Positions 57,826-64,000 of a DNA stretch of 64,000 nt are shown one piece after another. A program made the translations under genes and the position numbers. Under the pieces are notes generated by a model. That model was not told the origin of the DNA. It was given only the letters and a program-made list of their open reading frames with translations, and did not search any database. The DNA is from Diphasiastrum complanatum (lineage: Eukaryota > Streptophyta > Lycopodiopsida > Lycopodiales > Lycopodiaceae): NCBI GenBank assembly GCA_029204225.1, contig CM055095.1, positions 49,608,841 to 49,672,840 of the forward strand, written 5' to 3'. The first letter of the stretch is position 1; the number at the start of each line of letters is the position of its first letter.

Positions 57826-59821
57826 TGTAGCGCAGGCATCCCAAAGGGAGTCGGGAACCACGACTTAGCTTCCCAGCCTTCAACTCTTGTCATCCAAACC
57901 CACTTGACATACAAGCAACCAACTCACCAACAACGATCAAACTTAACCAACTTGAAGTTCTGAAAACCAACATTGAGATCCAACCTGGCGGCATGCCAGA
58001 TCGGGGGTCCCGATGTGGGTGACTTCCCTCCAAGCAAGCCGAACTTGACCAACTCGAAGCTTTGTTACAAATGAGTAACAACCATTCCAAGCAAGCGGTC
58101 TGACTTACATCAGACTTAACCAACTGAAAGCTTCATCACGAGCGCTGGAAGCCAACCTGGCGCTTTTACCGAACACTGAAATCCAAAAGGTAATCAGAGT
58201 CAGTTTGAGAAAAATCTCACTTTACTGATAAATTTGAGAAGGTTACATTTCAAGTGTGTGACCGACCCTAGTCTCCGGGGCGCTAGCATGCCAGGGGAGA
58301 CTTGGTTGGAGCTCACCCTGAGTTGCAACCCGCACTCCCCTATAGTATTGGTGGGATTCGGCACCCCCCCTCATACCAAGCACTCTACCCAGACTGGTAA
58401 AGCACGTTTTTCTCTCTCTAAAATTTTCTCTTTCTAAAAAGTCATTTTCTCTCTCTATATTTTACTGATCCCCAGGCTTCCTTTAATCATGAGATCGTGT
58501 GAGGTGATTGCACATCGATCTGAGCTCTTTGGACTTCGCTAGAACCGATCAAAGATTTTCAGCCATAGGAACTTGGCGCCGGCTGGATTCTGGTCACAGT
58601 GGCGCCGACGCCATTGGCACCGGGAGCAGCAGGGACGTTGCTGGCGCCGGAGACAATGCTAGCGCCAGTGGCGCCAGAAGTAAAGCTTATGAAGATAGCT
58701 TTACAACATCCACCCCACTTTATAAAATCTGATGCCCTCATCAGATGTCAGATTAAAGTAAAGGTGTCTCCCAATTAAAATAACTATACATTTAAGCTAC
58801 TTGGCATAGTACTCAATTTACTGGCCACTTTTGTTTAACATTGAAGCTGGCACACCACAAGTCGGAGGCTTAGCTCTTTGTACTGAAAAATTACATAACT
58901 TGAAAATATCTCTTTGTCTGAGAAAAGCGTAGATTTGATATCGCTTTCGTAAAATCCAAGACCTTATTAACTGGTGACAGAGGCTTTTCTTTGAAATGTT
59001 CGCCCCTGTCGCTTCTGACTTTCGACTTTGGAACTCCTTTGAGCTCCTGATTTGTCCTTGATGCACTTTGTGTTGAGCTCCCTGAGCTCCAGATTTGATC
59101 AGTTCTGCACAGGTATCAAGGCTCCCTGAGCCAAAGGATTTATCGTTTGATTGCCCACTTTATGGTCCACTCCATGCCTTGTTGCTTCTGCACCTTGATT
59201 TCTCTCCTTGTCCCAGCTTGATCTTAATACTTTTCCATCTTGGATCTTTAAGGTAGGCAAAGATTGAGTACTCCGCAATGCACCTCTCACTTAGCTTGAA
59301 GTAGCTCTTTGAATCAGCCCAAATGTAACCATTGACCTCGTGGAAAGCCAAAGGCTCGCACTAGTTTGATCCGCATACGAACTATCTCTTCGCGTTTGTT
59401 TGAAGCACCATGTCCATCGCGCAAAACTTGACTTTTACAATTCCATCACTGGTCAGTTGCCTCACAGTCAAAACAATAAGTGTATATCAAGCTTGGCTTC
59501 AAGTAGCTCTCTTTGAATCAGACACATGCACCCAGCGTTTGCACTAGTCCGATCTCAACGCGAACTATCCCTTAGCATCCGTTCAAAATACCAAGTCTCT
59601 CATGCAAGACTCAACTTTCACAGTTCCTTCATTGATCAGCTGCCTTACACGTAACACAAGCCACGTACTCATATGTTTTCTCATCATTGCTGGTCCAGAG
59701 AAAGCCTATAACAAGCTTTCCTTTCCAAAACAAAAACTTGTCAACTTATTAGGTCCAAAGTTCGTCAGTCTCCTCGTGTGAGTATGGCTAGGTCACCTTG
59801 AATTTGCCCTCGTTTTGATCA
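57826..59821 (-). mobile_element. Family R element, copy 3 (3' part)
   Basis: On the minus strand: interior from 59821, polypurine tract 58722-58709 (TAAAGTGGGGTGGA), 3' LTR 58708-57826 ending GCTACA. The LTR is 883 bp because of internal deletions (for example near 58160). The interior is collinear with copy 1 (44094-45200) until a TTTTGATCAA junction at 59821, where gypsy RT sequence starts. Confidence 0.8.
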
Positions 59822-60278
59822 AACAGGAGTTGCAGAAATTGCTTGATGCCAATTTCATTTATGAAATCGAACACACTGAATGGGTATCGTCAATAGATAG
59901 TACCCAAGAAGAACGACAAAATGTGTATCTGTGTAAACCTTAAAGCATTAAACACAGTTACCAAGAAGGATCATTTTTCCTTACCATTACAGAAAGTATT
60001 CTGGACGGAGTAGCAGGAGCAGAAGCAGAAGCCTACAGTTTTCTAGACGGTTTCAACGACTAGTGAAAATAGCGCTGCAAGATCAGCACAAGGCAACATT
60101 TGCCACAGAATGAGAAATTTATGCCTACAAGGTAATGTCGTTTGGACTTTGTAATGCCCCAAGTACCTTTCAATGAGTTATGCAGGCGACATTCAAAGAA
60201 TATTTGCAAAAAATTTTGGAGATTTTCCTGGATGATCTGTGCATGCACGGACCTAACTTTGAGCACTTATCCAATTTG
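59822..60278 (+). pseudogene. Ty3/gypsy reverse transcriptase fragment trapped between family R pieces
   Basis: Decayed but clearly related to 33013-33708: matches to LLDANFIYE, KKNDKMCICVNLKALN, AYSFLDGF, DQHKATFATE and YKVMSFGLCNAPSTFQ, and it extends further to the catalytic box as EIFLDDLCMHG (about 60220-60250). Several stops and frameshifts. Both edges are abrupt joins to family R sequence. Confidence 0.8.
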
Positions 60279-61332
60279 GAAGTCCAGAGAGCTCAGATCG
60301 ATGTGCAATCACCTCACACGATCTAGGCATGATTAAAGGAAGCCTGGGGATCAATAAATTCTAGAGAGAGAAAATGTGCTTTACCAGCATGGGTAGTCGT
60401 ATGAGGGGAGGTGGCGAATCCCACCAATACTATAGGGGAGTGCGGGTGACTCAGGACGAGTTCCAACCAGGTCTCAACCTCCCTTGCTGGAATGTGGTCA
60501 TGGCGCCCACCTTGGCATGCCAGCGCCCCATAGACTAGGGTCGGTCACACACTTGAAATGCAACCTTATCAGATTTATCAATAAAGTGGGATTTTTCTCA
60601 AACTGACTCTGATTGCCTTCTGGGTTTCAGTGTTTGTTAAAAGCGCTAGTTGTAAGGCCGTTTCAAACTTTTTGATCAGGCACGCAACTGAGGGTCGTAT
60701 CGCAGGATGCCAGCAGTATGCCGTCGGGACCATTCGGTCTGAGGCGCCAGCGGTATGCTGTCGGGACCATTCGGTTCAGGAACTGGTTGTCACCATATCT
60801 GTCATGGCTTGTGGTTCTGAGTATTCCTTGCATGAACGTGAATGGGTTAAGCTCTTGGGAAAAGGGCTCTAACTTGTCGGCTGAGTTGGATGGCTTGCTT
60901 GGGTGGAAGTTACTGGTTTATGGCTGTCCAATCTAGCGTGGCGCCAGGTTGGCTTCCAGCGCTCGTGACGAAGCTTTCAGTTGGTTAAGTCGCAGACTAC
61001 TTGCCTAGAATGGATGTTACTCGTTTGTAACAAACCTTCAAGTTAGTTAAGTTTAATGTGAGTTGGGCGACTTGCTTGGAGGGAAGTTTGATGTATGTCG
61101 AGTTAGTTTAAGTTTGATGTATGTCGGGCGGCTTGCTTGGAGAGAAGTCACCCACATCAGGACCCCCGATCTGGCATGGCGCCAGGCTGGATCTCAATGT
61201 TGATTTCTCAACTTCAAGTTGGTTAAGTCTGATCGTTGTTGGCGAGTTGGCTGCTTGTATGTCAAGTGACTTGGGTGAAGGCTAGAAAGCTAAGTCGTGG
61301 TTCCTGACTCCCTTTGGGATGCCTGCGCTACA
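60279..61332 (+). repeat. Family R LTR, plus orientation, 5' truncated
   Basis: Begins within the LTR (GAAGTCCAGAGAGCTCAGATC) about 130 bp from its normal start and runs to GCTACA at 61332. It is not followed by a primer site, so it was a 3' LTR or a solo LTR. It opposes copy 3 across the trapped gypsy fragment. Confidence 0.8.
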
Positions 61333-62009
61333 TAATGCTATTGAGGTTTGTTTTCTGTTGTTCCATGAAATTGGGCCAGGTCAATTTTCTTGCGTCAATA
61401 TCTCCTGCCTAATCTGCATATGTGTAGCCCTCTAGAATGTTGGTAGATTGGCTGCCTCCATAGCAAATATTGAGGTGTTTTGTAACTTGGACATACTTCA
61501 TGACTTTCATGAGAGCCTTCCAATGGACTGGACCTGGATTTGAAAGAAATTGGCTGAGAGAGCTGATGGAGTGCAGAGCATAGCATTTCCTCCTTCTCTA
61601 ACTTGGAGTTTGGACGTTGCTCCTTTGACAGCTTCAAACCAGGGTCGAGTGGGAAGTGGCTCGGTTTGCACTCGGCCATTCCATATTTTCTCAACATGTT
61701 GGTGAGGTATCTCTGCTGGTTGATGAAAATTTTCATGTTGGGTTGAATTCAGAAAATCTAAATTTTGAGACAGTAGTGTGCAGGACCCATGTCTGTCATC
61801 TTGTATTCCTGTGCTAATAAGCATTTGGTATCCTTCAACAAATTTAAATTTTTACTAAACAGTAACATGTCATCAACATAAATTGTGATGATTATGAAGG
61901 AATCCGATACAGATTTAAGATAAACATTTGAATCTGCTGAGTTTGGAATGAAACCATTCTCAATTAGAAATGTATTTATGTTTTGTATCAGGTGTTGACA
62001 TTGCCTCAT
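61333..62009 (-). pseudogene. Copia reverse transcriptase C-terminal half and RNase H start
   Basis: Minus-strand text: FLIENGFIPNSADSNVYL, then SFIIITIYVDDMLLFSKN with an intact YVDD box (about 61870-61881), YKMTDMGPAHYCL, and in another frame INQQRYLTNMLRKYGMAEC, PLDPGLKLSKEQ and an RNase H echo (GYTYAD-AGDID) ending near 61345. The first half of RT is deleted: the integrase tail at 62010 upstream joins straight to the middle of RT. Confidence 0.85.
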
Positions 62010-62138
62010 GAGCTATGTTTGGTTCTTGCACAAAATAGACAACAGGATCATCTATGAATAAGGATGGAGGCCGTCTGGGTCGATTTGATCTTCTAGGTTG
62101 AATTTCGATGCTTTGATGTTGTTCAATCCGTTGAGATT

Positions 62139-63149
62139 CTAACTCACTGTCCGAGTCAATATCGATTTTCTGTTGTTTGACCCTTGGGTCAAATTTTGAA
62201 TTTTCGACCTTTGGATCAAATTTTGACTGTTCAATCCTTCGGCCAATTTTTTCTGGAGCTTTTCCCTTGCCAGATTGAAAAATTGGTCTTCTATAAATAT
62301 GACATCTCTGCTCGTGAATGTCTTCTGAGTGATCAGGTTGTAGAGCTGGCATGCCTTGTGATCTGGGGAGTAGCCAATGAAAATCGATTTTCTGTTCTTG
62401 TCATCCAACTTCTTTCTTAGATCTTTAGGGATCTGAGCATAGGCAATGCATCCAAACACTCGAATATGTTTGAGTGATGGCTTCGATCCAGTCCACACCT
62501 CATAGGGTGTCTTGCCATCCATGGCCTTGGTGATGGATCGATTTTTCAAGTAGGCAGCTGTAGTGACAGCTTCTGTCCAAAATCTCTTTGGAAGAGAAGC
62601 ATGGGCCATCATATTTTTGGCACTCTCAATAAGTGTCCGATTCTTCCGTTTTGCTACTCCATTGGATTGAGGGGAGTAGCTAGTGGTGTATTGTTGATGT
62701 ATTCTACAGGCCCTGTAAAATTTCTTGAACTCGGTGGAGATGTATCCTCCCCCTCCATTAGAACGTTTAGTTTTGATTGTTCTATAGGTCTGATTTTTTA
62801 CAGATGCCTTGAACTGCTTGAAGAGTCTGAAAGTATCGGATTTATTTTTCAAAACGTAAGTGGCAGTTCTCCTAGAAAAGTCATCAATAAAAGTCAGAAA
62901 ATAAAAAGCTCTCCCTGTGGAAGAGATCTGCATTGGGCCACAAAGGTCACTATTTACAAGATCTAGCAAATATCTAGAAGTATGAACATGATATGAAGTA
63001 AATGGACTTCTAGCATGCTTGCTGATAATACAACTTTTACATGGAGAATCAGATTTGCTAATAGAGGGAAGATTTGGCACTAAGTTTTGATTTGACATTT
63101 CTTGAATACTATTCAAATTTAAATGGCCTAGTCTGAAATGCCACAGCAC
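62139..63149 (-). pseudogene. Copia integrase (open 336 codons, catalytic residues lost)
   Basis: The frame starts LWHFRLGHLNLNSIQEM (HHCC finger, with CKSCIISKHARSPF) and continues through VNSDLCGPM, FIDDFSRRTATYVL, RSNGGGGYIS, NGVAKRKNRT, FWTEAVTTAAYLKNR, FGCIAYAQIP, FIGYSPDHKACQLYNL and TSRDVIF. Two of the three catalytic positions are changed: the second Asp is Asn in RSNGGGG, and the Glu is Lys in VAKRKNRT (AAA, 62651-62649). It remains one long open frame despite that. The linker toward RT (to 62010) is frameshifted near 62200. Confidence 0.88.
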
Positions 63150-63206
63150 ATGCTTTGATTCAGAAGTAGAAATAAGAGCTTGACTACTGGTAGAATAACA
63201 ATGACT

Positions 63207-63554
63207 TTATTTGTAAAGGTAATCACATCTTCTACCATAAACTAAGACTTTCCTAGACTTGTCAAGAATAGTGCAACCCTCTATATCGAGTTTGACCCTA
63301 TGACCAGAATCAGTGATTCTGGTTATAGAAAGCAGATTCTCGGTAAGGTTCGGAATGTATAAAACATTGGACAACAACTTAACACCTCTCTGAAATTTGA
63401 CCCCGACTGTTCCTTCACCTTCAATGGAGTGAGTTGAGTTGTCTCCAAGTTGCACAACTCTAGAATGGGTGAAAGACTTGTAGTTTTGAAACCAATCCCG
63501 ATGATGGATCATGTGCTAAGTTGCTCCAGAGTCCAGGTACCCGGACTCGATCTT
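63207..63554 (-). pseudogene. Copia protease region with in-frame stop in the active site
   Basis: The active-site text reads YLDSGAT, TAG, HM (63530-63510), so a stop replaces the residue after the DSGAT motif. It continues DWFQNYKSFTHSRVVQLGDN, IEGEGTVGVKF, LSNVLYIPNLTENLLSI and SGHRVKLDIEGCTILD, as usual for this domain. The frame is the same as the integrase and gag parts; three stops (near 63543, 63520 and 63205) are the main damage. Confidence 0.85.
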
Positions 63555-63956
63555 CTAAAAATTTATGACCCTGGTCATAAAGGCAACCTCATCTTCCTCT
63601 TCAGGCTGGATCGAGTGACTGGTTGAGACAACATTTGCTTGTTGTTGGAACTGTTTCTTCTTTTCATTGTTGTACTTGAGTGTTCTGCAGTCCTTGATGA
63701 GATGACCAATCCTCTTACAATATTTGTAGAAGAGTTTTTGCATAGGTTGGGATGATGAAGAATTCGACCCTGGGCTAGAATTCGACCCTGAGCCAAAACT
63801 CAATCCTAATTGCATGTTGCTCCTTTTTCCTAAATAATCAGTTTTTGTGGATTTCTTTAACTTAAACTTCTGATTTTTCTTTGTGTATAGAGCCTGAGGA
63901 TATGATCTTGAGCTTGAGGAGGATGCATTTTTTTTTATCTTCTCTTGTAACAACAT
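63555..63956 (-). pseudogene. Copia gag C-terminus with altered zinc knuckle
   Basis: A Lys/Ser-rich region is followed by YKYCKRIGHLIKDC, a CCHC knuckle whose first Cys is Tyr (TAC at about 63729). It ends EEEDEVAFMTRVINF before a TAG. The element continues leftward on the minus strand as protease and integrase; its gag start and 5' LTR lie beyond base 64000. Confidence 0.8.
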
Positions 63957-64000
63957 TGAGATGACTTCAGATAAAGTTAGTTGCTGCGGGGTCGAAATAG

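Overview
This 64 kb window is nuclear DNA of a flowering plant, most likely one with a large, repeat-rich genome. The evidence is one spliced cell-wall sugar gene with nine coding exons, many Ty1/copia and Ty3/gypsy fragments with plant-type primer sites (TGGTATCAGAGC), long GA/TC microsatellites, and AT-rich intergenic DNA. I cannot name the species. There are no bacterial operons, CRISPR arrays or rRNA genes, and I recognised no tRNA gene.

The only host gene I can support lies on the minus strand at 10001-20433. It encodes a UDP-arabinose 4-epimerase (UXE/MUR4 family). All nine coding exons join in frame with GT-AG introns and give 384 residues with an N-terminal membrane anchor and intact NAD-binding and YxxxK motifs. 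Two introns are inflated. Intron 5 (2.1 kb) holds a hAT-like foldback with a BED zinc finger copied in both orientations. Intron 1 (4.1 kb) holds a 433-bp MITE with a 6-bp target duplication and a diverged direct repeat.

The rest is nested transposon debris. 1-9 kb: copia and gypsy fragments, a foldback with homopolymer C/G tracts, and a run in the order ORF-X, polypurine tract, LTR, gag. 23-32 kb: LTRs of one gypsy-like family in opposite orientations, plus a gag gene on the minus strand. 32-37 kb: a gypsy reverse transcriptase followed by a roughly 970-codon reading frame (ORF-X) that ends next to a polypurine tract and LTR; its second copy is at 4.65-5.77 kb. 37-43.5 kb: broken copia pol and gag pieces.

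43.5-51.2 kb: two copies of a non-coding LTR element (about 1.2-kb LTRs, 2.3-kb internal region, no gag-pol) arranged head to head as a large inverted repeat, the right arm split by a solo LTR with a 5-bp duplication. 51.2-57.8 kb: the best-preserved copia element, itself split by another LTR element. 57.8-61.3 kb: more of the non-coding family with a gypsy RT fragment trapped inside. 61.3-64 kb: a second copia pol on the minus strand running off the window.

No transposon looks capable of moving alone. Two copia integrases have lost the same catalytic glutamate, and several key changes fit deamination at CHG sites, as expected of silenced plant transposons. The main candidate for something little described is the ORF-X family attached to the 3' end of a gypsy element.
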